Below are positions 17,374 through 27,314 of a stretch of DNA of 64,000 nt, piece by piece; position 1 is the first letter of the stretch, and every line of letters starts with the position of its first letter. The stretch covers positions 1 through 64,000 of the forward strand of contig CAYYRC010000011.1 of NCBI GenBank assembly GCA_964474045.1. The letters are read 5' to 3'. The translations under genes and the position numbers were made by a program. This DNA comes from JACJWR01 sp964474045. Its GTDB lineage: Bacteria; Actinomycetota; Actinomycetes; S36-B12; UBA10799. A model generated the notes under the pieces. It searched no databases. It was not told where the DNA came from and worked only from the letters and a program-made list of their open reading frames with translations.

Positions 17374-20136
17374 CTAGCCCATGCGCCTGGGCCGGTGCTC
17401 CTGCCGCTCGGGGGCCGGCACAAGGTCGATGTTCGCGCCCAGCACGTAGCAGCCGAACTCGGTGGCGAGCACCGGGTTGAGCTCCAGTCGGCGCAACTGC
17501 GGCCAGTCCTCGGCCAGCCGGGACACGCGCAGGAGCAGCGAGGCCAGGGCGTCGGTATCGACGGATCCGGCGCCGCGGTAGCCGAAGAGCAAGGCGGACG
17601 TCCGCGGCGCGCGCAGGAGGTGGTGGGCGTCGACGTCGGTCAGCGGCGGCGTCCAGTAAGCCCAGTCCTGCACGAGGTCCGACACATACCCGCCGACGGC
17701 GAATCCGAGCACCGGCCCGAACGCCGGATCCTCACGGGTGACGATGGTGCAGGGAACACCGGCCGGCGCCATGGCCTGCACGACCATGCTGGCGCCCGCG
17801 TCGCGCGGGTGCTGCGCCAACATCGACAGGTAGGCCGCGCGCAGCCCGCGCTCGTTCTCGATGTTCGTGCGCACCCCTCCCAGGTCGGCGCGATGCTGCA
17901 GCGCCACCGCGGCCGTCTTCAGCACGACCGGATAGCCGACGTCGAGGGCGACAGCCGCCGCCTCGTCCTCGCTGAAGACCTCGAAGCTCGGCCACAGCTC
18001 GACGCCGTAGGCGCCCAGCAGCTCGATCGCCTCGTCCTGGGACAGCGTGACCACCTCGGCGTCGTCCGTTCGCCGCGCCGACGGCCGCACCGCTCCCGTC
18101 ACCGGCTCGAGCTCGGCCGTCTCCGTCGGCCCCGGCGCGAGCTGCGTCGACCGCCGATGGTCGATCGGCAGCGGCGCGGTCTCGCCCACCTTCGACTCGA
18201 CCAGCCGCTCGGCGCGCTCGAAGTCCACCCCCTCCCCGGCGGGCTCCTCCCCCACCGGCGCCGACAGCCAGTCGGCATGTTGGACCGCCAGCGAGAGCGC
18301 GGCCACCGCCGCCGCGGGCTCGCCGTAGACCGGAACCGAACCCGGGCCCGGAACCCCCGAGCGACCCGGGTTGCTCACCAGCGACGAGCGCCCGGTCAGA
18401 CCCGTCTCGTGCGGCAGGACCGCGAGCACCGGCTTCGAGGAGTCCACCGCGACATCGCGCAGCACCTCGGCGACGCCGCTCAGATCGGTGCGCACGGGCG
18501 GCACGTGGATCACCACGACGGCGTCCACATCCTCGGCGGCGAGGGCGGCCGCCAGCACGGACCCCACCGCGTCGGCTCCCGCGTCCCAGTGCACGCGGTA
18601 CGGCCGCGCCACCGTCTGCATGCCCGCCGCCTCGACCAGGTCCATCGTGTGCAGTAGAAGCGCCGTCGAGTTGCTCACCAGCGCCACCCGGCGCCCACGC
18701 GGCACGGGCTGCATGGCCATGAGCGCAGCCGCGTCCAGCAGGCCCCCGATGGTCGCGGTCTGAAGCACCCCGCACTGGGCCAGCAGGTCGTCCACCACGG
18801 GCTCGGGCAGCCGGGCGTCGAAGCCGGTGCTCCGCCCCGAGAGCACGGCCAGCACCGGCTTGCGCCGCGACAGCCGGCGAACGATCCGGGCGAACTTGCG
18901 CGGGTTGCCCAGGCCCTGCAGGTAGAGCAGCACGACGCCCGTCGACTCGTCGGACTCCCAGTACTGCAGCAAGTCGTTGCCGGAGACGTCCACCCGCATC
19001 CCCGGCGACACGAAGGTCGACAGCCCCAGCTTGCGCAGGGCCATCTCCTCCAGGAAAGTCGCGCCGAGGGTGCCGGACTCGCAGAAGAAGCCGATCCGGC
19101 CGCGCTCGGGGACGACCTCGGCCAGGCTGGCGTTGAGCCGGACCCGCGGGTCGGTGTTGATCATGCCCAGCGCCTCCGGCCCCACCACCCGCATCCCGCA
19201 CTCGCGCGCGCCCTCCACCAGCTCCTCCCGGCGACGCTCACCGTCGGGGTCGTAGTCCGAGAAACCAGACGAGATGACCTCGATGGCGCGCACGCCCGCC
19301 GCCGCGCAGTCGGAGACGATGTCGGTCACGGAGCCGATGGGCGCCGTGACGATGGCCAGGTCGATGGGTCCGGGCGCCGCCGCGACCGACCGATAGGCCG
19401 GCACTCCGGCGACCTCGTCGAGTTCGGGATGCACGGCATAGAGCGAGCCCTGGAAGCCCTCGGCGAGGATGTTCCGGACCACAAGCTGGCCGATCGACTC
19501 CGGCCGCCGGCTGACGCCGATCACCACGACCTTGCGCGGGAACAGCAGCGCAGCCACCGAGCGCTGCTCCGCCGCACGCTCGCGGGCGATCATCACGGCG
19601 GACTCCTTCTCCGTCGGCTCGATGTCGAAGCCGAGCGAGACGACGCCCTCCTCCATGCGCTGCGCGACGTTATAGCCGGCCTCGGTGAAAGTGCCGATCA
19701 TGCGGGCGTTGGATGGCAGCACCTCGGCCACGAAGCGCTCGATGCCCTGCTCGCGCGCCGCAGCGGCCAACTGCTCCAGCAGCACCGAGCCGAGGCCGCG
19801 GCCCTGGTGCTCGTCGCGGATGGTGAACGCCACCTCTGCCTCAGTGTCGTTGATCCGGTCGTAGCGACCGACGCCGACGAGCTCGCCGCCCTGCGTGGCC
19901 ACCAGCGCCAGCCGGTCGGCGTAGTCGACGTTGGTGAAGCGCTGCAGGTCTGCCTCGCTCAGCTCCGGGTACGGCGCGAAGAACCGGAAATACACCGTGC
20001 GCGAGGAAAGCGAGCGGTGGAAGGCGGCCAGGCCGGCGGCATCGCCGGGCGTGATCGGGCGGATGCGGCAGGGGCGGCCGTCGCGCAGCAGCACGTCGGC
20101 TTCCAGATGCTCGGGATAGTCCGCGGGGCGCTCCAC
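17374..20136 (-). CDS. GNAT domain fused to NDP-forming acyl-CoA synthetase-like domains (Pat-type)
   Basis: A 920-residue fusion. An N-terminal GNAT acetyltransferase spans about residues 15-170 (acetyl-CoA loop in RDEHQGRGLGSVLLEQL). A CoA-binding Rossmann domain (VVIGVSRRPESIGQLV), a succinyl-CoA-ligase-like flavodoxin domain, and a C-terminal ATP-grasp domain (LGAYGVELWPSFEV onwards) follow. In active NDP-forming ligases a phosphohistidine follows the GRS motif in a SHTGA segment; here GRSTGFDARLPEPVVDD lacks it. The ligase half is therefore probably a regulatory CoA or nucleotide sensor controlling protein lysine acetylation, as described for Pat enzymes. The GTG at 20136 is the nearest sensible start; the site lacks a strong ribosome-binding sequence. 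Confidence 0.88.
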   Translation of the reverse strand: MERPADYPEHLEADVLLRDGRPCRIRPITPGDAAGLAAFHRSLSSRTVYFRFFAPYPELSEADLQRFTNVDYADRLALVATQGGELVGVGRYDRINDTEAEVAFTIRDEHQGRGLGSVLLEQLAAAAREQGIERFVAEVLPSNARMIGTFTEAGYNVAQRMEEGVVSLGFDIEPTEKESAVMIARERAAEQRSVAALLFPRKVVVIGVSRRPESIGQLVVRNILAEGFQGSLYAVHPELDEVAGVPAYRSVAAAPGPIDLAIVTAPIGSVTDIVSDCAAAGVRAIEVISSGFSDYDPDGERRREELVEGARECGMRVVGPEALGMINTDPRVRLNASLAEVVPERGRIGFFCESGTLGATFLEEMALRKLGLSTFVSPGMRVDVSGNDLLQYWESDESTGVVLLYLQGLGNPRKFARIVRRLSRRKPVLAVLSGRSTGFDARLPEPVVDDLLAQCGVLQTATIGGLLDAAALMAMQPVPRGRRVALVSNSTALLLHTMDLVEAAGMQTVARPYRVHWDAGADAVGSVLAAALAAEDVDAVVVIHVPPVRTDLSGVAEVLRDVAVDSSKPVLAVLPHETGLTGRSSLVSNPGRSGVPGPGSVPVYGEPAAAVAALSLAVQHADWLSAPVGEEPAGEGVDFERAERLVESKVGETAPLPIDHRRSTQLAPGPTETAELEPVTGAVRPSARRTDDAEVVTLSQDEAIELLGAYGVELWPSFEVFSEDEAAAVALDVGYPVVLKTAAVALQHRADLGGVRTNIENERGLRAAYLSMLAQHPRDAGASMVVQAMAPAGVPCTIVTREDPAFGPVLGFAVGGYVSDLVQDWAYWTPPLTDVDAHHLLRAPRTSALLFGYRGAGSVDTDALASLLLRVSRLAEDWPQLRRLELNPVLATEFGCYVLGANIDLVPAPERQEHRPRRMG

Positions 20137-20216
20137 GCACCGCAATCTAGCGCGCAGCGGGGACACGACGGCGGGTGTGGAACGGCGCCGCGGGCAGTGA
20201 CGGCGATAATCGCCCC

Positions 20217-22712
20217 ATGCCTTCGCCCACCGACACCGAGCCCGACTTCAGCGAGCGGATCGTCGATGTCGACGTCGGTCAGGAGATGCGCGGCTCCTTC
20301 CTGGAGTACGCCTATTCGGTCATCTACTCCCGGGCCCTGCCAGACGCCCGCGACGGCATGAAGCCGGTCCAGCGGCGCATCCTCTACCAATCGGCCGAGA
20401 TGGGCCTGCGGCCGGACCGCGGCCATGTCAAGAGCGCCCGCGTCGTGGGCGAGGTCATGGGCCGGCTGCACCCGCACGGCGAGGGCGCGATCTACGACGC
20501 GCTGGTGCGCATGGCGCAGCCGTTCTCGCTGCGGCTGCCGTTCATCGACGGCCACGGCAACTTCGGCAGCCTCGACGACGGCCCCGCCGCGATGCGCTAC
20601 ACCGAGTGTCGGCTGGCGACCGCCGCGATGCCGATGGTCGCAGACATCCACGAGGACACTGTCGACTTCGCGCCCAACTACGACGGCCGCGAGCTGGAGC
20701 CGACGGTGCTGCCCGCCGCCATCCCGTCGCTGCTGGTGAACGGCACCACCGGCATCGCCGTCGGCATGGCCACGAACATCCCGCCGCACAACCTCGGCGA
20801 GGTGATCGCCGCAGCCCGGCACCTGCTCAAGCACCCGAAGGCGACCACCGAGTCGCTCATGCGCTTCGTGCCCGGCCCGGACCTGCCCAGCGGCGGCCGC
20901 ATCATCGGCCTGGACGGCATCCGGGAGGCCTACGCGACCGGCCGCGGCACCTTCAAGATGCGCGCGACGACGAGCGTGGAGCAGGTGACCGCCCGGCGAC
21001 GCGCCATCGTCGTGACGGAGCTGCCCTTCAACGTCGGGGTGGAGCGGGTGATCCAGCGCATCAAGGACCTGCACACGGCCAAGAAGATCGCCGGCATCTC
21101 GGGGCTGACCGACCTGACCGACGGCGACAAGGGGCTGCGGCTGCAGATCGAGCTCAAGAGTGGAATCAACCCCGAGGCGCTGCTGGCCGAGCTCTACCGG
21201 CTGACCCCGATGGAGGAGCAGTTCAGCGTCAACGCCGTCGCGCTCGTGGAGGGCGCGCCCCGCACCCTGGGCCTGCGCGAGCTGCTGGGGGTGTTCCTGG
21301 ACCATCGCCGCGACGTCGTTCGCAGGCGCAGCGAGTTCCGCCGGCGAAAGGCCCAGGAGCGGCTGCACCTGGTCGAGGGCCTGTTGATCGCCATCCTCGA
21401 CATCGACGAGGTGATCGCCGTCATCCGCAGCAGCGACGACGCCGCTTCCGCGCGCACCCGGCTGATGACGATCTTCGACCTGTCCGAGGCCCAGGGCAAC
21501 TACATCCTGGACATGCCGCTGCGCCGGCTGACCAAGTTCTCCACCCTGGAGCTGGAGTCCGAGCGCGAGGAGCTCAACGCCACGATCGCCGCGCTGACGG
21601 AGATCCTGGACCATGAGGACGTGCTGACCCGCACGGTGTCCGATGAGCTGGCCGAGGTGGCGGCGGCCCATGCCACGCCCCGCCGCACGGTGCTGCTGGA
21701 GGCGCCTGCGACGAAGCCGGCGCCAGGCGACCAGCTGTCCATGGAGCTCGAGGACTCCCCCTGCGCAGTGCTGCTGGACGCCACCGGCCTCATCGCCCGT
21801 GTGCCCTTGGCGACGGCACCTCCCGGCGGGCGCCGCGGGTCGCATTCGGCCCTGGCCGCCGCCGTCAGCACCACGACCCGGGCCGAGCTCGGATTGGTCA
21901 CCTCTCGCGGGCGCGTGGTGCGGCTCCCGGTCGTCGACCTGCCGGCGCTGCCCGGCACTGCTGGGCACCCGAGCCTGGTAGGCGGCGCCGAGGTCGCCGA
22001 ATTCGCCGGCCTGTCGGAGGGAGAGCGCTGCGTGGGGGTGGTCCCGCTGGACGCGGTCGTGGCCCTCGGCACCGCGCGGGGCACGGTCAAGCGCGTGCTG
22101 CCGGAGCAGGTGAACAAGCACGACTGGCCCGTGATCTCGCTGCGCGACGGCGACGAGGTGGTGTCGGCGGCCGCCTGCGACGACGATGCCGAGCTGGTCT
22201 TCGTCACCGATGCCGGGCAGCTCCTGCGCTTCGGCGCCGATGCCGTGCGGCCGCAGGGCCGAGGGGCCGGCGGCATGGCCGGGATCAAGCTCGGCGAGGA
22301 TGCCCGGGTCGCGACCTTCGCGGTGGTCGCGGCAACGGACGCTGACGCGATGGTGGTCACCTGCGCCGGCACCCGCAGGCGCGCGGACCAGGTGACGCCG
22401 ACCAGCTGGAAGCTCACCCCGCTGGCGGCGTTCCCAGCCAAGGGCCGCGCGACAGCGGGCGTGCGCTGCCAGCGCCTGCGCAAGGAAGAGACGGCGGTCG
22501 TGTTGGCGGCGGTGGGTCCGGCGCCGGGGGCCTGCGACCGGGTTGGCAAGCCGGTGGGCCTGCCCCAAGTGGAGGATCACCGCGACGCGCCCGGCGTCCC
22601 GACGCCCCGCGGCCTACGCCACCTGGCCGCTGCAGGTCTCCCGCTGGCCGACCCGGGCGACCCCCCGGACGGCTCAGGCTCACCTGGCGGGTCCGAGGAC
22701 GACACCGCATGA
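20217..22712 (+). CDS. parC: DNA topoisomerase IV subunit A
   Basis: An 831-residue type IIA topoisomerase A subunit. It has the winged-helix and tower domains, the quinolone-resistance region (GEVMGRLHPHGEGAIYDALV) and the DNA-cleaving tyrosine at about Y128 in AAMRYTE. The C-terminal pinwheel domain follows, without a GyrA box (QRRGGKG-like), which favours ParC over GyrA. Together with ParE, encoded convergently 5 kb away, it decatenates chromosomes. In Streptomyces parC and parE are likewise near hrdB, from memory. The last 60 residues are Pro/Gly-rich and probably disordered. Confidence 0.93.
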   Translation: MPSPTDTEPDFSERIVDVDVGQEMRGSFLEYAYSVIYSRALPDARDGMKPVQRRILYQSAEMGLRPDRGHVKSARVVGEVMGRLHPHGEGAIYDALVRMAQPFSLRLPFIDGHGNFGSLDDGPAAMRYTECRLATAAMPMVADIHEDTVDFAPNYDGRELEPTVLPAAIPSLLVNGTTGIAVGMATNIPPHNLGEVIAAARHLLKHPKATTESLMRFVPGPDLPSGGRIIGLDGIREAYATGRGTFKMRATTSVEQVTARRRAIVVTELPFNVGVERVIQRIKDLHTAKKIAGISGLTDLTDGDKGLRLQIELKSGINPEALLAELYRLTPMEEQFSVNAVALVEGAPRTLGLRELLGVFLDHRRDVVRRRSEFRRRKAQERLHLVEGLLIAILDIDEVIAVIRSSDDAASARTRLMTIFDLSEAQGNYILDMPLRRLTKFSTLELESEREELNATIAALTEILDHEDVLTRTVSDELAEVAAAHATPRRTVLLEAPATKPAPGDQLSMELEDSPCAVLLDATGLIARVPLATAPPGGRRGSHSALAAAVSTTTRAELGLVTSRGRVVRLPVVDLPALPGTAGHPSLVGGAEVAEFAGLSEGERCVGVVPLDAVVALGTARGTVKRVLPEQVNKHDWPVISLRDGDEVVSAAACDDDAELVFVTDAGQLLRFGADAVRPQGRGAGGMAGIKLGEDARVATFAVVAATDADAMVVTCAGTRRRADQVTPTSWKLTPLAAFPAKGRATAGVRCQRLRKEETAVVLAAVGPAPGACDRVGKPVGLPQVEDHRDAPGVPTPRGLRHLAAAGLPLADPGDPPDGSGSPGGSEDDTA

Positions 22713-22737
22713 GGGCGGACCTTCCCGCCGACTGCTG

Positions 22738-25524
22738 CTAGCGGTAGTACCCCAGGATGTCGATCAGGGCGTGGGTTGCGGCGCCGCCGTTGTACAGCGA
22801 CACCCGCCGGTCCGCCGGTGTCTGCACGACGGCGGCGTTTGCCCTGGTGTAGCCGATCCCGGGCCAGTTGATCGCCGACGCGCCTGGCAGTGCCGAGCCC
22901 GCGGGATAGACCCGCAGGTGGCCGCCGCCCAGGGTGCCCGTGACCGTGAGGTTGTAGGCGATGCCCTGGGCCCCGGCCGGCACCAGGCCGCCACCGGCGA
23001 CTGCGACCGCGCCGCGGGCGTCGCGGGCATCGGCCACCGAGACGGTGCGCACGCCGGCCGGCCCAGTCTCGAGCATCCCCGGCGCCGGCTGGGGCGCACG
23101 CGAGTCGAACGCCCGCGCCGGATCCACCGCGTAGAACTGCGCTCCCGCTGCGGAGTAGTACCCCTGGACGTCGATCAGGAAGCGCACCGGCGAGCCGCCA
23201 TGGTTGGCGACCTTGAGCCGGCCGGCCGAGTCGATCTTGGCGACAAGACCATTGGCGACTTTGTCGCCCGCGGTCCAGTTGATCGCCGACGCCCCCGGTT
23301 CCGGCCGGTCGGCCGGGTAGACGCGTAGATGCCCGGCCGCCCCGGGCGTCACGACCGTGATGTTGTAGGCGACGGCCGAGGCGCCGGCCGGCACGACTTG
23401 CGGCCCGGCCTGGAGTGCCGGCGGAGATCCCGCCAGGGCTCGCAGCACCGAAACCTCCCGGGTCTGCCCGGGCTCCAGCTCGGCGGCCGGATCGGCGCCG
23501 GAGTCGTAGACCCGCGTCGGTGCCACCGCCGTGAAGCGGCCGCCCGCCAGCTGCTCCGTCGTCGCCTCGGAGGTCGGGACGAAGTACCCGGTGATATCCA
23601 CCAGGGCGTCGGTGGCGCCGCTGCTGCCGTTGAACAGGCGGACCATGCGGTCGGCGTCGATCTTGACCACCTGGCCGTTGGCTATCGACTCCCCCGGCCG
23701 GAAGTTGATGGCCGACGCGGTCGAGGCCGCCACGTCGCCGGGCATGATCCGCAAGTGCCCGCCGGAGGCCCCGGCCGGGACCGTGAGGTTGAACGCGACG
23801 GCGACTGCCCCCGCCGGCACAACACCCCGGGCGCCGCCGTCGGCGGAGATCTGGTCTGCCACCGGCAGCAGCCGCGTCTCCTGCGGCGCCAGCGGCGCCC
23901 TGTCCGCCCTTGTCGAGATGACCCGCACCGGCTCGATCGGCACGAAGACTGTCCCCACCGAGTGCGTCGTGAAGGTGGCATCGTCGCTGGCGGGCCCTGC
24001 GCCATAGTCATTGACCATCCGCAGTCGGACGCTGTTCGTCGTGTCGTTGGGAACGCCGGTCAGCCGCAGCGGGCTCGCGGACACCGCAGGCGCAGGACTG
24101 ATCCAGGTCGCACCGTGATCCAGCGAGTACTCGACGTGGGTGCCGGATCGAGTGTCGCCCGAGGTGCTGAAGGTCACCGTGGCCCTGGCGTCGCCGCCGA
24201 CAGCGGCGTCGATGGCCACCGGCATCGGTTGCGTCAGGGCCGCCACCGGATCGGTCACACCCCAGCCGTAGTCGTCGTTCCGGCCCGCGGCCGACTCCCC
24301 CTGCCCCGCGGCTGTGCGCTGCAGCTGCCGCTCGATCATGGCTGGGGTGGCCCGGGGGTGGAGTTCGCGCAGCATGGCCACCACAGCCGCCACCTGCGGG
24401 GAGGCGAAGGACGTCCCAGACGAGCTGCACCCCTGCCCCGGCACCCAGGCCGCGCACAGCACCGGCACCCCCACACCCGCTGCCACGACGTCGACCCACC
24501 AGCCACGGCTCGAGAAGGTTGCCACCGTCCTGGTCCAGTCCACCGCCCCCACGGCGATGACGCCGTCGATGGCGGCCGGATAGTTGACCGGTGCGGCGAC
24601 ACCGCCATTCCCGGCCGATGCCACCACCGGGACGTCGTTGAGCAACGCCCACTGGATGGCCGCTTCGACGACCAGGTCCGGATCGCCGTTCCACCCCGAG
24701 GAGATGTTGATGACGGTGGCGCCCTTAGCCACCGCCCACAGCACCCCGTTGGCCATGTCGATCGTGGTCGCGGCGCCGAGGTCGTCGTAGATCCGCACCG
24801 GCATGAGCCGGGCCGCGGGCGCCGTCCCGGCCAGTTCCACCCCGTTGCCGGTCACGGCGTTCACCGTCCCCGCGACGCCCTGGCCGTGGCCCCGGGTATC
24901 GCGGGTCTGGCCAGCCGGCACGGCTACGCAGTCGAGCTCGTCCACGCAGGCGGCGCCATCCACCAGCAGATCCGACAGGTCTGGATGGCCCGGCTGCAGC
25001 CCGGTGTCGACGAGCGCGACGATCTGGCCCTTGCCCGAGGCATGGGCCTGTGCATCGTCGGCACACGGCGGCTGACCGGCGAACGCGTTGCCCGCCAGCG
25101 ACGGGGGGTCGATGCACAGCATGTCCAGGCCGTACTGGCCCAGCTGAGTGCCGCTCCCGGGACGGGAAGGGTCGCCAAGGGGTGTGATCGGCTGCGCCAC
25201 GTCGGCGGCGACGGCGGCCGGGTCGGATCGAGCCTCGGCGATCGCGCTGACAGCGCCCTCCGGCCCGGTGACCGGGTAGCTGTCGACCCTCATCCTGCCG
25301 GCGGCATCCACCCTTGCCACCGATACTGTGGCCTGCTCCCCAGGGTCGACCTTCTGGCCCACCTCGGCCGTGGTCGGCGCGTCGATGGTGTGCTCGGCAG
25401 CGGCTGCGCTGGCTGCGCCGGGCCTGAGAACGGACAGCGACAGCAGCAGCGCCAAGACCGCCAGCGCGATGACGCCAACACGGCCAACCACCCCCCTGGT
25501 CCGCGCCCAGAGCACTGCGATCAC
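22738..25524 (-). CDS. secreted subtilisin-like serine protease with three C-terminal DTR-type repeats
   Basis: A 928-residue exported S8 peptidase. A signal peptide (hydrophobic core about residues 17-33, ASA-like end) leads to the catalytic domain. The triad is D173 (VALVDTGLQPGHPDL), H213 (TRGHGQGVAGT) and S372 (GTSFASPQ), with oxyanion N306. Beyond an FnIII-like segment (about 430-525) come three related units near 527-650, 664-791 and 797-928. Each opens with a strand ending STR, DSG or DSR, contains an AINF/AINW core and closes with a D-x-x-GYY strand. Such repeats are common in secreted actinobacterial proteins and may bind the cell surface. GTG start; the TGA of parC is close by, convergent. 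Confidence 0.92.
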   Translation of the reverse strand: MIAVLWARTRGVVGRVGVIALAVLALLLSLSVLRPGAASAAAAEHTIDAPTTAEVGQKVDPGEQATVSVARVDAAGRMRVDSYPVTGPEGAVSAIAEARSDPAAVAADVAQPITPLGDPSRPGSGTQLGQYGLDMLCIDPPSLAGNAFAGQPPCADDAQAHASGKGQIVALVDTGLQPGHPDLSDLLVDGAACVDELDCVAVPAGQTRDTRGHGQGVAGTVNAVTGNGVELAGTAPAARLMPVRIYDDLGAATTIDMANGVLWAVAKGATVINISSGWNGDPDLVVEAAIQWALLNDVPVVASAGNGGVAAPVNYPAAIDGVIAVGAVDWTRTVATFSSRGWWVDVVAAGVGVPVLCAAWVPGQGCSSSGTSFASPQVAAVVAMLRELHPRATPAMIERQLQRTAAGQGESAAGRNDDYGWGVTDPVAALTQPMPVAIDAAVGGDARATVTFSTSGDTRSGTHVEYSLDHGATWISPAPAVSASPLRLTGVPNDTTNSVRLRMVNDYGAGPASDDATFTTHSVGTVFVPIEPVRVISTRADRAPLAPQETRLLPVADQISADGGARGVVPAGAVAVAFNLTVPAGASGGHLRIMPGDVAASTASAINFRPGESIANGQVVKIDADRMVRLFNGSSGATDALVDITGYFVPTSEATTEQLAGGRFTAVAPTRVYDSGADPAAELEPGQTREVSVLRALAGSPPALQAGPQVVPAGASAVAYNITVVTPGAAGHLRVYPADRPEPGASAINWTAGDKVANGLVAKIDSAGRLKVANHGGSPVRFLIDVQGYYSAAGAQFYAVDPARAFDSRAPQPAPGMLETGPAGVRTVSVADARDARGAVAVAGGGLVPAGAQGIAYNLTVTGTLGGGHLRVYPAGSALPGASAINWPGIGYTRANAAVVQTPADRRVSLYNGGAATHALIDILGYYR

Positions 25525-25692
25525 CCCGCAAAACGACGAGAGCTGCTGCCACGATATCGGCAGTCCGCTGGAACAACCTGACTCCGAGACAGGCTAAGGC
25601 ACCCCGGAGGGGGGCACCGGCCCAGGTGAACAGGACGCGTGGTGATGACGCCAGGGTCGCAACTCCCGCTCCGCGCGACTAGCGTCGGGGTC

Positions 25693-26244
25693 ATGGCCGT
25701 CTCCTCCTCGCAGGTGCCGCTGGGCACCGCGCTGCCCGACCAGACCCTCCCCGACTTGACGGGGAGGACCTACAACCTGCCCGAGCTGCGCGGCGAGGGG
25801 GTGCTGGTCGTGCTCTTCGCCGCCAACCACTGCCCCTACGTCCGCCACCTGGAGGCCGCGGTCGGCGAGCTGGCGGCCGCGTTCGCGGACAAGGGCGTCC
25901 AGTTCGTCGCCATCTGCAGCAACGACGCCTCGGCCTACCCCGACGATGCGCTGGCGGGACTGGCAGAGCAGGCCGACCGCGCCGGCTGGCAGTTCCCCTA
26001 CCTCATCGACGAGGACCAGTTCGTCGCCAAGCAGTTCGGCGCCGTCTGCACCCCGGACTTCTTCGCCTACGACGTCAACGGCCGGCTCGGGTACCGCGGC
26101 GCCTTCGACGCTTCCACGCCCAAGAACGGCGAAGCCGTCACCGGCGCCGACCTGCGCACGGCGCTGGAGCTCCTGGTCGCCACCGCTCCCGTACCGGAAC
26201 CGCAGCGCCCGTCGATGGGCTGTTCCATCAAGTGGCGCGAGTAG
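25693..26244 (+). CDS. redoxin / thioredoxin-like protein
   Basis: A 183-residue cytosolic protein of the AhpC/TSA-redoxin fold (LPDQTLPDLTGRTYNLPELR, then VLVVLFAANHCPYVRHLEAA). It has C-P-Y-V instead of a CxxC pair, a second cysteine in VCTPDFF, and a conserved tail SMGCSIKWR. This pattern is frequent in a thioredoxin-like family annotated in many bacteria as thioredoxin family protein. A peroxidase or thiol-disulfide role is likely, though the partner is unknown. It begins an apparent run with the FNR-like gene (10 bases downstream) and the beta-carbonic anhydrase gene. Confidence 0.88.
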   Translation: MAVSSSQVPLGTALPDQTLPDLTGRTYNLPELRGEGVLVVLFAANHCPYVRHLEAAVGELAAAFADKGVQFVAICSNDASAYPDDALAGLAEQADRAGWQFPYLIDEDQFVAKQFGAVCTPDFFAYDVNGRLGYRGAFDASTPKNGEAVTGADLRTALELLVATAPVPEPQRPSMGCSIKWRE

Positions 26245-26254
26245 CGTGACGGGC

Positions 26255-27256
26255 ATGGACGCCAGCTGCGACGTGCTCATCGTGGGGGCCGGACCCGCTG
26301 GACTGTACGGCGCCTACTACGCGGGGTTCCGCGGCTTCCGCACGATTGTGCTGGACGCGCTCCCCGAGCCCGGCGGACAGATCACCGCCATGTACCCGGA
26401 GAAGGACATCTTCGACGTGGGCGGCTTCCCGGTGGTCAAGGGCCGCGAGCTGGTGGAGCGCCTGGTGGAGCAAGCCGGCGCCCACACGGGAGCCGCCCAC
26501 ACCGGCCCGGAGTACCTGTTGGGCGAGCAGGCCCTGGAGTTGCAGACCTCGGCCGAGCAGCCCGCCGTCGTGACGACGTCGCGGGGACGGCGCATCGAGG
26601 CCAAGGCGGTGATCCTGACCGGCGGCATCGGCTCGTTCAAGCCGCGCCCGCTGCCGGTCGGCGAGGAGTGGATCGGTCGCGGCGCAGCCTACTTCGTCCC
26701 GCAGCTGTCGGCCTACGCCGACCGTGACGTGGTCATCGTGGGCGGCGGCGACTCCGCGTTCGACTGGGCCTGGTCGCTGCAGCCGCTGGCGAGGTCGGTG
26801 TCGATCGTGCACCGGCGCGAGCAGTTCCGAGCCCACGCCGGCATGGTCGACAAGGTCCTGGCGCTCGGGGTCGCCGCCTACACCCCGTTCGAGCTGGCGG
26901 CGGTGCGCGGCGGCGAAGGCGTCGCCGAGGTCGACATCCGCCAGCGCGACACCGGTGACGTCACCACGCTGCAGACCGACGCGCTGATCGCTGCCCTCGG
27001 CTTCATCGCCAACATCGGCCCCATGGCTGGCTGGGGCCTGGAGCTCGACAAGCGCCGCGTAACCGTGGACTCAGCCATGCGCGCCTCGCTGCCCCGGGTC
27101 TTCGCCGCGGGCGACCTGTGCACCTACCCCGGCAAGGTGCCGCTGATCTCGGTGGGCTTCGGCGAGGTGGCGACGGCGGTCAACAACGCGGCGCCGCTGG
27201 TGGACTCGCACATGGGAGTGTTCCCAGGGCACTCCTCCGGCGAGACCGGCGAGTAG
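26255..27256 (+). CDS. NAD(P)/FAD-dependent oxidoreductase, ferredoxin/flavodoxin-NADP reductase type 2
   Basis: A 333-residue thioredoxin-reductase-like flavoprotein. FAD binding is shown by VLIVGAGPAGLYGAYYAG and the C-terminal FAAGDLCTYPGKVPLI, and NADPH binding by VVIVGGGDSAFDWAWSL. The CxxC pair of true thioredoxin reductase is absent and the FAD loop after YPEKDIFDVGGFP is as in type 2 FNRs, so ferredoxin or flavodoxin is the likely partner. The ATG at 26255 is used; a GTG three codons upstream is an alternative. The redoxin gene ten bases upstream may be its substrate or a co-regulated partner. Confidence 0.9.
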   Translation: MDASCDVLIVGAGPAGLYGAYYAGFRGFRTIVLDALPEPGGQITAMYPEKDIFDVGGFPVVKGRELVERLVEQAGAHTGAAHTGPEYLLGEQALELQTSAEQPAVVTTSRGRRIEAKAVILTGGIGSFKPRPLPVGEEWIGRGAAYFVPQLSAYADRDVVIVGGGDSAFDWAWSLQPLARSVSIVHRREQFRAHAGMVDKVLALGVAAYTPFELAAVRGGEGVAEVDIRQRDTGDVTTLQTDALIAALGFIANIGPMAGWGLELDKRRVTVDSAMRASLPRVFAAGDLCTYPGKVPLISVGFGEVATAVNNAAPLVDSHMGVFPGHSSGETGE

Positions 27257-27314
27257 TCGCACCGTTCCCCAGGGTTGCCGGAATGCTGCGCCTAGCGCCC
27301 CCTACCCTGGTGCC

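Noticed and set aside
19959..22580. 873-residue minus-strand frame opposite parC
   Set aside because: Antisense shadow of parC; composition and lack of any motif show it is not a gene.
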